A DNA stretch of 42,736 bases from a virus (IMGVR_UViG_3300042197_000570:1-42736), one strand, 5' to 3'; positions 34,516-42,044 are shown, numbered from the stretch's first letter. Program-made: numbers and translations. The notes: generated by a model from the sequence alone, not told the origin.

Positions 34516-34826
34516 TGTCAGAAAGATCAGAAGCCAAGCGTGATGGGGCAAAACAACAAAAGAATAGCGGTAGAGGAGATTATCAAAAAGGCGATGCCAA
34601 ATGGAATAAGTTCCTCGTAGATTATAAAGAAGCATCTTCTTCGTTTACTTTGAATAAACCAGTATGGTCAAAAATCTGTACTGATACCTTTAAGGTAAGT
34701 AGAGAAATGCATCCAGCATTAAAGATTATTATAGGTACAGATTCTAAGGTCCGTCTTGGAATTATTGAGTGGGCTGTATTAGAGGAACTAATTCAGTTTT
34801 GGGAGGATAATAATGGGATCAAATAA
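34515..34826 (+). CDS. PD-(D/E)XK resolvase-like nuclease (Hjc/RecU type)
   Basis: The 103-residue basic protein has the short PD-(D/E)XK core: GDAKWNKFLVDYKEA with D27, then D36-Y-K38, and following SSSFTLNKPVWSKICTDTF. This pattern is seen in Holliday junction resolvases of archaea and Gram-positive phages. It follows RecA in the operon, supporting a role in resolving recombination junctions. It is small but long enough for the fold. A different resolvase family (RuvC-like) is encoded 1.6 kb downstream. Confidence 0.65.
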   Translation: MSERSEAKRDGAKQQKNSGRGDYQKGDAKWNKFLVDYKEASSSFTLNKPVWSKICTDTFKVSREMHPALKIIIGTDSKVRLGIIEWAVLEELIQFWEDNNGIK

Positions 34827-34941
34827 TAAAATACCTTTTAATCCTACCGTTATTAAAAATGGTAGAATTGTTAGAATTCGTAAAGATGGAACCGTAAAGG
34901 CCGATCTTGGCCCTTATAAAACTAAAAAGAAAAATAAATAA
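34813..34941 (+). CDS. 42-residue basic protein
   Basis: An ATG at 34813, with GGGAGG (34801-34806) as SD, starts a frame of 42 codons ending at TAA 34939. It overlaps the resolvase-like gene by 14 bases and shares its last A with the next ATG. The peptide (MGSNNKIPFNPTVIKNGRIV and a Lys-rich end) is basic with two short strands. The SD and overlaps on both sides support real translation. Function unknown; DNA or RNA contact is possible from its charge. Confidence 0.6.
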   Translation: MGSNNKIPFNPTVIKNGRIVRIRKDGTVKADLGPYKTKKKNK

Positions 34942-35057
34942 TGGCAAATTTTATGTATGGAGTTTTAGTTGGTTTTGCAATAGCATATCCACTTGGGCTA
35001 TGGGCTAGTTGGTATACTTATAAGGAAGTAAAGAAACATGTCTACGGAGAAGAATAG
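34941..35057 (+). CDS. 38-residue single-span membrane protein
   Basis: ATG 34941 overlaps the previous stop (TAATG). The peptide is MANFMYGVLVGFAIAYPLGL followed by WASWYTYKEVKKHVYGEE: one hydrophobic segment (about 4-25) and a charged tail. It overlaps the next gene by 20 bases. The single span and small size recall phage membrane peptides with inhibitory or holin-like roles, but its place in the early/middle recombination operon makes a lysis role uncertain. Confidence 0.55.
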   Translation: MANFMYGVLVGFAIAYPLGLWASWYTYKEVKKHVYGEE

Positions 35058-35376
35058 TTTAGAATTAATTAGCGATATAACTGAATTCAATGACCTTCAT
35101 GAATTTATGAAGGACGATCAATTAGACAAAGCTATGGCTATTGTTGTAAAGCTATTAATGAATCCAGATGTGCCAGCAGCAAAAGCCCCTCATTTAATTA
35201 TAGAACTTCAAGCCATGTCTACTAAGTTTGCTATGCTAGCATCAGTATATTCGACCATTGCAAAAGACAAAGCGGGTACAGTAAACAATAATAAAAAGAA
35301 TGTATATTATTCAGCAAAGGAGTCGATAGATAAACTTGTGGATGCCCTCAAGTATGTCGTTCGTTATAATGGGTAG
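35038..35376 (+). CDS. Helical protein upstream of the Cas4-like nuclease
   Basis: The 112-residue protein is helical throughout, with a Met/Ala-rich centre (KAPHLIIELQAMSTKFAMLA) and a Lys/Asn loop (AGTVNNNKKN) before the last helix. It has an overlap at both ends. Its place directly before a RecB/Cas4-type nuclease suggests an accessory of end processing, but I recognise no family and infer this only from context. Confidence 0.6.
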   Translation: MSTEKNSLELISDITEFNDLHEFMKDDQLDKAMAIVVKLLMNPDVPAAKAPHLIIELQAMSTKFAMLASVYSTIAKDKAGTVNNNKKNVYYSAKESIDKLVDALKYVVRYNG

Positions 35377-36172
35377 AGATATAGTCAAAAACCTCAAATT
35401 CAAAAAGTATGAAGGCAAGTTCAACGTAGTTGAGTTTGCACAAATGCTTGATGACGCATATATGGCCACCAAAAGGCCAGATGGAGAAATGACTAAGAAA
35501 TCATTCAGTCCAAGTAGCCTTGGATACGGACACGGCAATTGTCCTAGATATTGGTACATGGCATTTTCTGGTGCAAATTTTATTGATTCAAATGATGCTA
35601 CAGCCGTTGCTAATATGGCCTACGGAACACAGGCTCATGATAGACTTCAAAAATTAATTTCTGGACAATCATCTGATTTATTTAAAACTAATTCTATGAA
35701 GTCTGTAAAGACAGAAATAGAAATCACCAATGAGTACCCTCCAATTCGTGGGTTCATAGATCTTGTAATTAACTGGGACGACGAAGAAGTAATTGGTGAA
35801 ATTAAGACGGCAAAGCAAGAGGTTTGGGATACAAGGCAGGCAGAGATGAATCCATCCGAAAACCATATGCTTCAGCTTTTAACCTATATGAAATTACGTA
35901 ATGCTAAAGAGGCATTCTTCTTGTACGAGAATAAGAATACACAGGAAATTCTGCTTATTCCAATTCAGATGACCGATAAAAATAAAAAGATTATAGACGA
36001 ATTGTTTGTATGGATGTGTGAGGTTTGGGATAATTTTAAAGACGGAGATATCCCTATGCGACCATTCCTCAAGACAAGTTATGCCTGCAAAGGTTGCCCT
36101 ATTAAAAAGGAATGCTGGGCGGGAGAGACAGGCACAATTCAAATAGAAGCCTATGAGGTTCCTAAATTATGA
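35369..36172 (+). CDS. Cas4/AddB-type PD-(D/E)XK nuclease with iron-sulfur site
   Basis: From ATG 35369 (267 residues; an ATG at 35354 is an alternative and neither has a clear SD), the protein shows H90 (GTQAHD), D131 (GFIDLVI), E144-I-K146 (VIGEIKTAK) and Q169 (LQLLTYMKL), the RecB-family motifs. C58 and C240-x2-C243-x5-C249 (CKGCPIKKEC) match the 4Fe-4S ligand plan of Cas4 and AddB nucleases. It would degrade DNA ends to ssDNA for the RecA-like recombinase upstream. No CRISPR or cas genes are nearby, so a recombination role is preferred. The stop overlaps the next ATG. Confidence 0.8.
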   Translation: MGRDIVKNLKFKKYEGKFNVVEFAQMLDDAYMATKRPDGEMTKKSFSPSSLGYGHGNCPRYWYMAFSGANFIDSNDATAVANMAYGTQAHDRLQKLISGQSSDLFKTNSMKSVKTEIEITNEYPPIRGFIDLVINWDDEEVIGEIKTAKQEVWDTRQAEMNPSENHMLQLLTYMKLRNAKEAFFLYENKNTQEILLIPIQMTDKNKKIIDELFVWMCEVWDNFKDGDIPMRPFLKTSYACKGCPIKKECWAGETGTIQIEAYEVPKL

Positions 36173-36447
36173 TATGTGCTAATAAAGAATGCTCTAAAGA
36201 GTTTGATCCCAAAACCCATAATCAAAAATACTGCACAGATGAATGCTGCCGTATTGCTACAAATAGAAGGATTATGGAAAAGTATTATGAGAAGAAGGCA
36301 ATCAGAAATGGTGCTAAGCGTGGATGCAAAAAATGTAATGCACAATTAAGTAGATACAATGAATCTAATCTATGTTCATCATGTACACGTAAAGTAAACC
36401 AAGAACAAAAAAGTAAACTACTAGGACTTTTAAATGAGATTAACTGA
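36169..36447 (+). CDS. Double zinc-finger protein
   Basis: The 92-residue protein contains two cysteine clusters: C3, C8, C22 and C26/C27 (CANKEC and KYCTDECC), and C53-x2-C56 with C69-x2-C72 (GCKKC, LCSSC). Between them is a basic helix (RIATNRRIMEKYYEKKAIRN). The layout suggests two small zinc folds that bind nucleic acid. Starting by ATGA overlap with the nuclease gene and overlapping the RuvC-like gene by 14 bases, it belongs to the recombination operon. A regulatory or DNA-binding role is probable but unproven. Confidence 0.7.
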   Translation: MICANKECSKEFDPKTHNQKYCTDECCRIATNRRIMEKYYEKKAIRNGAKRGCKKCNAQLSRYNESNLCSSCTRKVNQEQKSKLLGLLNEIN

Positions 36448-37000
36448 ATTAGTTAAAACAAAAGCTAATAGAGTTCTAGGAATAGATGCCTCAACAAACT
36501 CAGTAGCATTCTGTTTGATGGAAGACGATAAGCCAGTCAAATGGGGCAAAATAGAATTTGTTGGAGCTGATATATTTGAAAAAATACATGATGCTAAAAA
36601 CAAAATGCATGCGATGCTTGGAGAGTTAAAATCTGATTATATAGTTGTTGAAGGTGCCATTCTTGTTAGATCAGCAGACGCTGTAATTAAATTATCATAT
36701 GTTTATGGAGTTGTTATTGCTGAGCTTATGTCTACTGGAGCCAAGGTGATTACAATATCCCCAAGTTCATGGCAGGCATATATTGGAAACAAGAATCCAA
36801 CTAAAGATGAAAAACAAGCAATAAGAGTAAAGCATCCAGGGTATGCAGAGTCTTGGTACAAGACTCAGTTAAGAAATATGAGAAAGCAAAGAACTGTAGA
36901 TTATTTTAACAATAAGTATAACTTAGAGTTAGATGATTTTGATGTAGCAGATGCATTCGGCATTGCCCACTATTCGAACACAGTATTGACGGAACGATGA
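36434..37000 (+). CDS. RuvC-like Holliday junction resolvase
   Basis: The 188-residue protein has an RNase H-like fold with the RuvC acidic residues: D18 in LGIDAST, E73 in IVVEGAI, and a C-terminal pair in DDFDVADAFGIAHY (D170, D173). These would bind two metals to cut DNA junctions. A GVVIAELMSTGAKVITISPS segment and an ITISPSSWQAY-type loop match the family. It would resolve branched replication intermediates before packaging. It overlaps the preceding zinc protein and shares its stop with the next small gene. Confidence 0.8.
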   Translation: MRLTELVKTKANRVLGIDASTNSVAFCLMEDDKPVKWGKIEFVGADIFEKIHDAKNKMHAMLGELKSDYIVVEGAILVRSADAVIKLSYVYGVVIAELMSTGAKVITISPSSWQAYIGNKNPTKDEKQAIRVKHPGYAESWYKTQLRNMRKQRTVDYFNNKYNLELDDFDVADAFGIAHYSNTVLTER

Positions 37001-37143
37001 AACTATACCAGAGCCAGACATGGCTATACCGCAGATATGTAGTACAAAAGAAAACAGTTACAGAGATTGCAATTGAGTGTGGGGTATCTATGATGACTAT
37101 TCAAAGATATCTAGAAAAATTTGGGATGATTAAAAAACGATGA
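36997..37143 (+). CDS. 48-residue helix-turn-helix protein
   Basis: ATG 36997 overlaps the RuvC-like stop (ATGA), and the TGA at 37141 overlaps the next ATG. The 48 residues contain WLYRRYVVQKKTVTEIAIEC and GVSMMTIQRYLEKFGMIKKR: a basic region, then a homeodomain-like HTH (V-T-E-I-A-x-E-C-G-V-S-x-x-T-I-x-R-Y-L). It is almost only the DNA-binding unit. It may be a small regulator of the downstream cassette or packaging genes. Confidence comes from the tight overlaps and clear motif. Confidence 0.7.
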   Translation: MKLYQSQTWLYRRYVVQKKTVTEIAIECGVSMMTIQRYLEKFGMIKKR

Positions 37144-37823
37144 AATTTGCACATAAGGTATTTCATTTAGAAAAAGACACACAGAGAGAAGATCTGTTTA
37201 TTTCTATGAATTCCTATATCAGTCAATATTCAGAAGAGCTGGATACCCCTACTATTAATATATCTAATGATATAGATATAGAGAGCTTTTATAACCAGTA
37301 CCCTTTTGTAAAGTTTGATAAAGGCGGTTATGAGTTTAACAATGAGCAGGGATGGAGATACGGAGAGATTGGGATATGGGCTAGCAATATATCTGCCTAT
37401 ACTAATTTTTTAAAATCAGATAAAGACTATTTAATACTAATGGAAGACGATATTGAATATTTCCACGGATTCTTTGAAAACCTTGTAAAGTATATGTCTC
37501 AAATAGAAGAAGATTGGGATCTATTCTTTTATTATGCCCCTGGAAATACTAATACTGGAGAATTTTATCCAGAAGAAAAAGATGTATGTCGATCATATCA
37601 AGATTGGTCATGCCTATGCTATGTTATAAATAGAAAGGCTGCACAAAAGGTTATAGATGATTTGTATGACAATACAATATCCCTGCCAATAGATTATTAT
37701 TATTTTAGACAACCAGACAAGTATGTTTGCTACACAGTAAAGCCAACCTCAAAATTATATTGTAAAATATCTGGATTAGAATCAACATTTCAGACTAAAC
37801 AACAAAGAAAGGTTCTTGCCTAA
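37140..37823 (+). CDS. Glycosyltransferase, GT25-like
   Basis: The 227-residue protein matches GT25-type (LPS/collagen galactosyltransferase-like) enzymes: an N-terminal KVFHLEKDTQRE strand-loop, GEIGIWASNISAYTNFL (about 75-91), and the metal-binding DYLILMEDDIEY (97-108; E102-D103-D104). A DWSCLCYVINRKAAQKVI segment (about 158-176) corresponds to the later catalytic half. The acceptor is unknown: bacterial surface glycans, virion proteins or modified DNA bases are all possible. It starts by overlap with the HTH gene and ends in overlap with a methyltransferase, suggesting a shared pathway. Confidence 0.75.
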   Translation: MKFAHKVFHLEKDTQREDLFISMNSYISQYSEELDTPTINISNDIDIESFYNQYPFVKFDKGGYEFNNEQGWRYGEIGIWASNISAYTNFLKSDKDYLILMEDDIEYFHGFFENLVKYMSQIEEDWDLFFYYAPGNTNTGEFYPEEKDVCRSYQDWSCLCYVINRKAAQKVIDDLYDNTISLPIDYYYFRQPDKYVCYTVKPTSKLYCKISGLESTFQTKQQRKVLA

Positions 37824-38344
37824 TGGGATATTCAGATCCAGAAAATAAGCCTTGGGCTCTTGAAAAGATTAAAGAGATTGACCCAAAAACAGTTTTGGAT
37901 TGCGGGGCTGGAGCTGGAACATATTTAGATTTAATTAAAGCTAACTTAGGATATCAAACAATTGTAGTTGGAGTAGAGGCATGGTACCCATATATAATTA
38001 AATATGACTTAGAAGATAGATATGACATTCTATATCCAATTGATATTCGTGATATGGCTAGTTTCCAATACGACCTAGTTATCCTTGGAGATATTTTAGA
38101 GCACATGTCAGAAGATGATGCGGTTCTGCTATGGAATCGTATTTCTGAAGAGGCTAAATATGCCCTAATATCTATTCCAATTATCCACTATGAGCAAGGG
38201 GCTATAAACGATAACCCATATGAGGTACACGTAGAGGAAGACTGGACCACAGAAAAGGTTTTACAAAAATTCAGTAATATAGTAGAATATAAAGAATTCT
38301 CACAAACGGGAGTCTTTATAGCTAAATTTAAAGGGGCGGAATAA
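37823..38344 (+). CDS. Class I SAM-dependent methyltransferase
   Basis: The 173-residue protein has the SAM-binding motif VLDCGAGAGTYLDL (24-37), an acidic strand end (VVGVEAWYPYI), and LVILGDILEHMSEDDAVLL (about 85-103), the typical motif IV region of small-molecule or sugar methyltransferases. It lacks DPPY/NPPY, so an ordinary adenine- or N4-cytosine DNA methyltransferase is unlikely. It is coupled to the glycosyltransferase upstream and to the next gene, so the substrate may be a glycan or modified nucleotide. The substrate cannot be read from the sequence. Confidence 0.8.
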   Translation: MGYSDPENKPWALEKIKEIDPKTVLDCGAGAGTYLDLIKANLGYQTIVVGVEAWYPYIIKYDLEDRYDILYPIDIRDMASFQYDLVILGDILEHMSEDDAVLLWNRISEEAKYALISIPIIHYEQGAINDNPYEVHVEEDWTTEKVLQKFSNIVEYKEFSQTGVFIAKFKGAE

Positions 38345-38682
38345 TGTTAGAACCAGTATTTGAAGATGTAAAAGAATTTAGATGTGAGGACTTGTATTTA
38401 CTTACAGTAGGCACAGAAGCAGGTCATGAAATTTGGCATACCTGCCATGAAATTGCACATATGTTAATTAGAAAAAATATTGCTTATGGCAATTCAGCCC
38501 TTGACCCTGTCCGAATATTCTCAAAGGCGGGTCCAAGAGAACAACTCCATGTCCGTATAGATGATAAATTAAATAGATTAATGAAGGGCACAGAGTATCC
38601 AGGAGATAATGATATTGATGATTTGATCGGATATTTAGTATTATTAAAGATAGCAAAGGCAAAAACAGCTGAATCCAGTTGA
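38344..38682 (+). CDS. DUF1599/Nmad1-like nucleotide-modification-associated protein
   Basis: The 112-residue helical protein has the segment RKNIAYGNSALDPVRIFSKA (43-62) and RIDDKLNRLMKG (71-82), then DIDDLIGYLVLLKIAKAK (90-107). This follows the DUF1599 pattern of an N-Y-G-N-S loop, K-A, R-x-D-D-K-x-x-R and D-L-x-G-Y. The family (nucleotide modification associated domain 1) was linked by comparative genomics to nucleotide or base modification. The fold is close to MazG-like enzymes. It follows a glycosyltransferase and methyltransferase without gaps; assignment of the family is from memory and moderate. Confidence 0.65.
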   Translation: MLEPVFEDVKEFRCEDLYLLTVGTEAGHEIWHTCHEIAHMLIRKNIAYGNSALDPVRIFSKAGPREQLHVRIDDKLNRLMKGTEYPGDNDIDDLIGYLVLLKIAKAKTAESS

Positions 38683-38707
38683 TTTTTTAGTCAACTAGGA
38701 TTATAAT
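38677..38707 (+). promoter_or_regulatory. Packaging promoter with operator-like palindrome, leaderless
   Basis: TTGATT (38679-38684) and TATAAT (38702-38707) are 17 bases apart. The ATG at 38716 lies 9 bases after the -10 with no SD, so a leaderless mRNA is expected. The inverted repeat AGTTGAT (38677-38683) / GTCAACT (38690-38696) overlaps the -35 and could be an operator. Confidence 0.65.
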
Positions 38708-38715
38708 GCATATAT

Positions 38716-39255
38716 ATGGAAATTGAACTAGCGGATCATTATGACCGCATGAATAAGGTGGTAGGCGAATTGCTAAAAGGCAACAATCCTACCCAGATTG
38801 CCTCTCTAACGGGTTTTAAGCGAGCAGAGGTTCTAGAGTATATCGACCAGTGGAAAGAGGTCGTTAGAAACGATTCTACGGCCCGTGAAAGGGCAAAGGA
38901 AGCCGTATCTGGCGCAGACCAACATTACGCTATGTTGATAAAAGAGGCCTGGAAGACCATAGAGGATGCAGACCAGGCTGGCCAATTAAATGTAAAAGCA
39001 ACCGCCCTAAAGCTAATTGCAGACATTGAAGGTAAAAGAATTGGCATGCTGCAAGAAGTAGGCTTGCTAGATAATGCAGAGCTGGCAAATCAAATTGCAG
39101 AAACAGAACACAAACAAGACATCCTTGTAAAAATATTAAAAGAAGTAACAGCAACATGTCCAAAATGTAAAATGGATGTTGCAAAGCGTCTATCTCAAAT
39201 TACAGGGGTAGTTGAACCAGTTATTATAGATACAGAGCAGGTAAGTGGATCTTAA
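38716..39255 (+). CDS. Terminase small subunit
   Basis: The 179-residue protein begins at ATG 38716; the frame has a stop just upstream (38704), so no longer start exists. An N-terminal HTH (GNNPTQIASLTGFKRAEVLE, 22-41) would recognise the packaging site. A long helical central region (about 55-145) fits the oligomerisation domain, and a C-terminal CPKC pair (C148, C151) may bind zinc. Position directly before the large terminase confirms the role. It would deliver phage DNA to the packaging motor. Confidence 0.8.
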   Translation: MEIELADHYDRMNKVVGELLKGNNPTQIASLTGFKRAEVLEYIDQWKEVVRNDSTARERAKEAVSGADQHYAMLIKEAWKTIEDADQAGQLNVKATALKLIADIEGKRIGMLQEVGLLDNAELANQIAETEHKQDILVKILKEVTATCPKCKMDVAKRLSQITGVVEPVIIDTEQVSGS

Positions 39256-41032
39256 TTTTAATGACCTGATAGATATATTGGATGGCGAAGAGTTTGATGA
39301 GCGTCCAGTAGATTTGCGTACCTTTGTTACTGACCCAAATTATCTAGGGCTACCGCCCCTATCTGATTATCAATATACTTTAATTGAAAAGTCATCTCAG
39401 ATTTATAAAGAGGCTACCCTGATTAAATTATTTGGAGAAGAAGAAGGCAAACGTAGATTTAAACAAACTTGTAATGAGGTTGTTGCACAATTAGGAAAGG
39501 GTAGTGGAAAAGACTATTGCTCCACTATTTCAGTATCTTATATAGTATATTTACTATTATGCTTAAAAGACCCAGCAACATATTACGGTAAACCGCCTGG
39601 AGATACAATTGATATCTTAAATATTGCGGTTAACGCACAGCAGGCAAACAACGTTTTTTTTAAAGGACTTAAAACAAGAATTAGTAGATCGCCATGGTTT
39701 GTAGGTAAATATGACCCTAAAGCATCAGAAATTATATTTGATAAAAGCGTAAACGTTTATTCTGGTCACTCAGAAAGAGAAGCATTCGAAGGATATAACG
39801 TGATAGCCGTAATCCTTGACGAAATTTCAGGTTTTGCCACAGAGAATACTACTGGCCACGATCAAGCTAAAACAGCAGATGCAATATATTCTATGTATCG
39901 TGGATCTGTTATATCTCGTTTTCCAGACTATGGCAAGGTTATATTACTCTCATTCCCTCGATTTAAAAATGATCCAATTCAAAAATTTTACGACTCTGTA
40001 ATTGCAGAAAAAGAAACAGTTATTAGAAGCAAGACTATGAAGATGGATGACGATCTTCCAGACGGTACTCAGGGTAATGAGATAACAGTCGAATGGGAAG
40101 AAGATCATATAAAATCTTATATGTTTCCTAAAACATATGCTTTAAAGCGCCCTACTTGGGAAGTAAATCCAACTAAAAAAATTGAAGACTTTAAGGTAGA
40201 TTTTTATAGAGATATGCCAGATTCATTAAGTAGGTTTGCTTGCATGCCTCCAGAGGCAGTAGATGCGTTTTTCAAGTCAAGAGAAAAAATCGAAAAGGCA
40301 TTTAATAATACAGCATTAGCGGTAGATGAGTTTGGAAGACTAGAGCCTTGGTTTAAAGCAGATCCCAATAAAGATTATTTTATACACGTAGACTTGGCCC
40401 AGAAACATGACCATTGTGCAGTTGCAATATCTCATGTAAAGAATTGGGTTAATGTAAAAGTTACAGATGTATTTTCGCAAGCAGCTCCCGTAGTTGAGGT
40501 AGATGCTGTTAGATATTGGACGCCTACAGCAGACAAGTCTGTTGACTTTACAGAAGTAAAAGATTATATTATTGGTCTGAGATCTGCTGGGTTTAACATT
40601 CGTATGTGTACATTTGACCGATGGAATTCACACGACATGATGCAACAACTAAAAGCATATGGAATTAATACAGAAACGTTATCCGTATCTAAACGACATT
40701 ATGAAGATATGGCAATGATTATACTTGAAGAAAGATTATCTGGACCGCATATCCCATTGCTTATTGACGAATTATTACAATTAAAGATTATGAGAGATAA
40801 GGTAGACCACCCTAGAAAAGGATCCAAAGACTTGGCGGACGCCGTTTGTGGATCTGTATATAATGCAATAAGTAGGTCTAAAAATGACAGTATTGAGGAA
40901 ATAGAAGTACATACTTACGACCCGTATTCTTGGGATAGAGAAGAAGAAACGGCAGTTAGAAGTAATGTTATCCGTGCCCCTAAAATGCCTCAACATCTAG
41001 AAGATGTACTAAATGGAATGGAAATAGTATGA
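39245..41032 (+). CDS. Terminase large subunit
   Basis: The 595-residue motor protein starts at GTG 39245, overlapping the small subunit gene. The ATPase domain has GKGSGKD (84-90), where the usual S/T after GK is Asp, and Walker B AVILDEIS (188-195, D192-E193). The C-terminal nuclease half begins at FIHVDLAQKHDHCAVA (about 380-395) with an acidic D, contains TFDRWNSHDMM (about 458-468), and ends with KDLADAVCGSVYNA (about 528-541). Together the domains pump and cut DNA at the portal. Its stop overlaps the next start. Confidence 0.92.
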   Translation: MDLNFNDLIDILDGEEFDERPVDLRTFVTDPNYLGLPPLSDYQYTLIEKSSQIYKEATLIKLFGEEEGKRRFKQTCNEVVAQLGKGSGKDYCSTISVSYIVYLLLCLKDPATYYGKPPGDTIDILNIAVNAQQANNVFFKGLKTRISRSPWFVGKYDPKASEIIFDKSVNVYSGHSEREAFEGYNVIAVILDEISGFATENTTGHDQAKTADAIYSMYRGSVISRFPDYGKVILLSFPRFKNDPIQKFYDSVIAEKETVIRSKTMKMDDDLPDGTQGNEITVEWEEDHIKSYMFPKTYALKRPTWEVNPTKKIEDFKVDFYRDMPDSLSRFACMPPEAVDAFFKSREKIEKAFNNTALAVDEFGRLEPWFKADPNKDYFIHVDLAQKHDHCAVAISHVKNWVNVKVTDVFSQAAPVVEVDAVRYWTPTADKSVDFTEVKDYIIGLRSAGFNIRMCTFDRWNSHDMMQQLKAYGINTETLSVSKRHYEDMAMIILEERLSGPHIPLLIDELLQLKIMRDKVDHPRKGSKDLADAVCGSVYNAISRSKNDSIEEIEVHTYDPYSWDREEETAVRSNVIRAPKMPQHLEDVLNGMEIV

Positions 41033-41280
41033 GTATATACCAAGAGAAAGCTAAAGAATGTAAATGCTGCAGCAAGCATGTTCCCTTGCCTACAGTATTA
41101 AAAGAATATAATGGAACAATGTTATGCCCAACTACATTTGCAAACGTTATTGAGTATAAGAGATTATGGACTAGTATAGGTAAAAGGCCAATGGGAAGTG
41201 TTAGAAAACATTTTTCTGAGTATGTTCAACAATTAGTTGAAACAACCATTGACAAGAAAGATGATGGTACATTACAATAG
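41029..41280 (+). CDS. Small cysteine-cluster protein
   Basis: The 83-residue protein overlaps the terminase stop by ATGA. It has C11-x-C13-C14 and a later C33 that might bind zinc with H17 (KECKCCSKH), then a basic central part (YKRLWTSIGKRPMGSVRKH) and an acidic tail. No family recognised. Its position between terminase and HNH genes suits a packaging-associated accessory. Confidence 0.65.
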   Translation: MSIYQEKAKECKCCSKHVPLPTVLKEYNGTMLCPTTFANVIEYKRLWTSIGKRPMGSVRKHFSEYVQQLVETTIDKKDDGTLQ

Positions 41281-41285
41281 GAGGC

Positions 41286-41696
41286 ATGGTGGAGCACAAA
41301 GAAAATATATTGCGACTTAGGGCGGAAGGCAAAACCTATAGCGAAATACAAAAAGAACTTGGCTGTTCAAAAGGTACTATAGCCTATCACGTAGGAGATG
41401 GGCAAAAACAAAGGTCATTAAAAAGAGGCAATCTAACAAAGGCTAAACTTAGGCGGGAAGTCTGGAAAATAAAAGAAGATTCTGGCTGTATTGACTGTGG
41501 AGAAAAGTATCCACATTTTATGCTACAGTTTGATCATAAGCCAGAGTTTGTAAAGGTAGGAAGCGTAAGCGAAATCTATTCTAGATACGGTAGAGAAAAA
41601 GGCTTTGAAGAAATGGCTAAATGCGATATCGTATGTGCCAATTGCCACTCCATTAGAACCTATAATAGAAATCAAAATAGGATAGGCACTATTTAG
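41286..41696 (+). CDS. HNH-type endonuclease with N-terminal HTH
   Basis: The ATG at 41286 is one base after AGGAGG (41279-41284); the next codon, GTG 41289, is better spaced, so the true start may be there. The 136-residue product has an HTH (GKTYSEIQKELGCSKGTIAY, about 15-34), then C68-x2-C71, H84 (LQFDHKPEFVK), and C117-x2-C120-H121 (CANCHSIR), a cysteine-framed HNH fold. HNH proteins next to terminases commonly aid packaging by nicking DNA. A homing endonuclease is an alternative, but the gene is flush with its neighbours. Confidence 0.75.
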   Translation: MVEHKENILRLRAEGKTYSEIQKELGCSKGTIAYHVGDGQKQRSLKRGNLTKAKLRREVWKIKEDSGCIDCGEKYPHFMLQFDHKPEFVKVGSVSEIYSRYGREKGFEEMAKCDIVCANCHSIRTYNRNQNRIGTI

Positions 41697-41705
41697 GAGT
41701 ATAAT

Positions 41706-42044
41706 ATGGATATGGACTATGGCGACGAAGAGATGGGTAGAGATGATGATATTAGGCTTGCCCACTATCTTGAAATAGGGGCAATAGAAGTTGCTGGAGT
41801 TGCTGAAGACGGAGAATTAATTTTTGCCATTAGCGAAGATGCAAAAAAAATAGCACCAGAGCTATGGGAGTCTCATATGAATTATGTAGACAAAACCCTT
41901 ATGGAGTTATACGAAAAAGATTTAATTCGTATCGAATACGATGAAAACCTTGAAGCTACAATTTCTTTAAGCGAAGAAGGAATGAAAATAGCAAAAGAAA
42001 AGGGAATTCTGCCAGTAGAGATGCCAGACATTCCAAACAATTAG
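41706..42044 (+). CDS. Acidic protein, winged-helix-like pattern
   Basis: The 112-residue protein is acidic and begins at ATG 41706 with TAGGAGT nearby as SD. The N-terminal part (DDIRLAHYLEIGAIEVAGVA) and central strand (ELIFAISEDAKKIAPELWE) are followed by a helix (NYVDKTLMELYEKDLIRIEY) and a hairpin with TISLSEEGMKIAKEKG, a pattern resembling a winged helix. A role is not known. The AGGAGG for the next gene overlaps its stop codon. Confidence 0.65.
   Translation: MDMDYGDEEMGRDDDIRLAHYLEIGAIEVAGVAEDGELIFAISEDAKKIAPELWESHMNYVDKTLMELYEKDLIRIEYDENLEATISLSEEGMKIAKEKGILPVEMPDIPNN

Noticed and set aside
35369-36172. Cas4 as part of a CRISPR-Cas locus
   Set aside because: No direct-repeat array and no cas1, cas2 or effector gene is present; the neighbours are recombination genes.
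41286-41696. HNH gene as an inserted homing endonuclease
   Set aside because: Gene borders are flush with neighbours, none of which appears interrupted, and terminase-linked HNH proteins are common; a packaging role is simpler.
41700-41705. TATAAT just before ATG 41706 as a promoter
   Set aside because: It touches the start codon, so transcription would begin inside the gene; the nearby TAGGAGT works as an SD instead.
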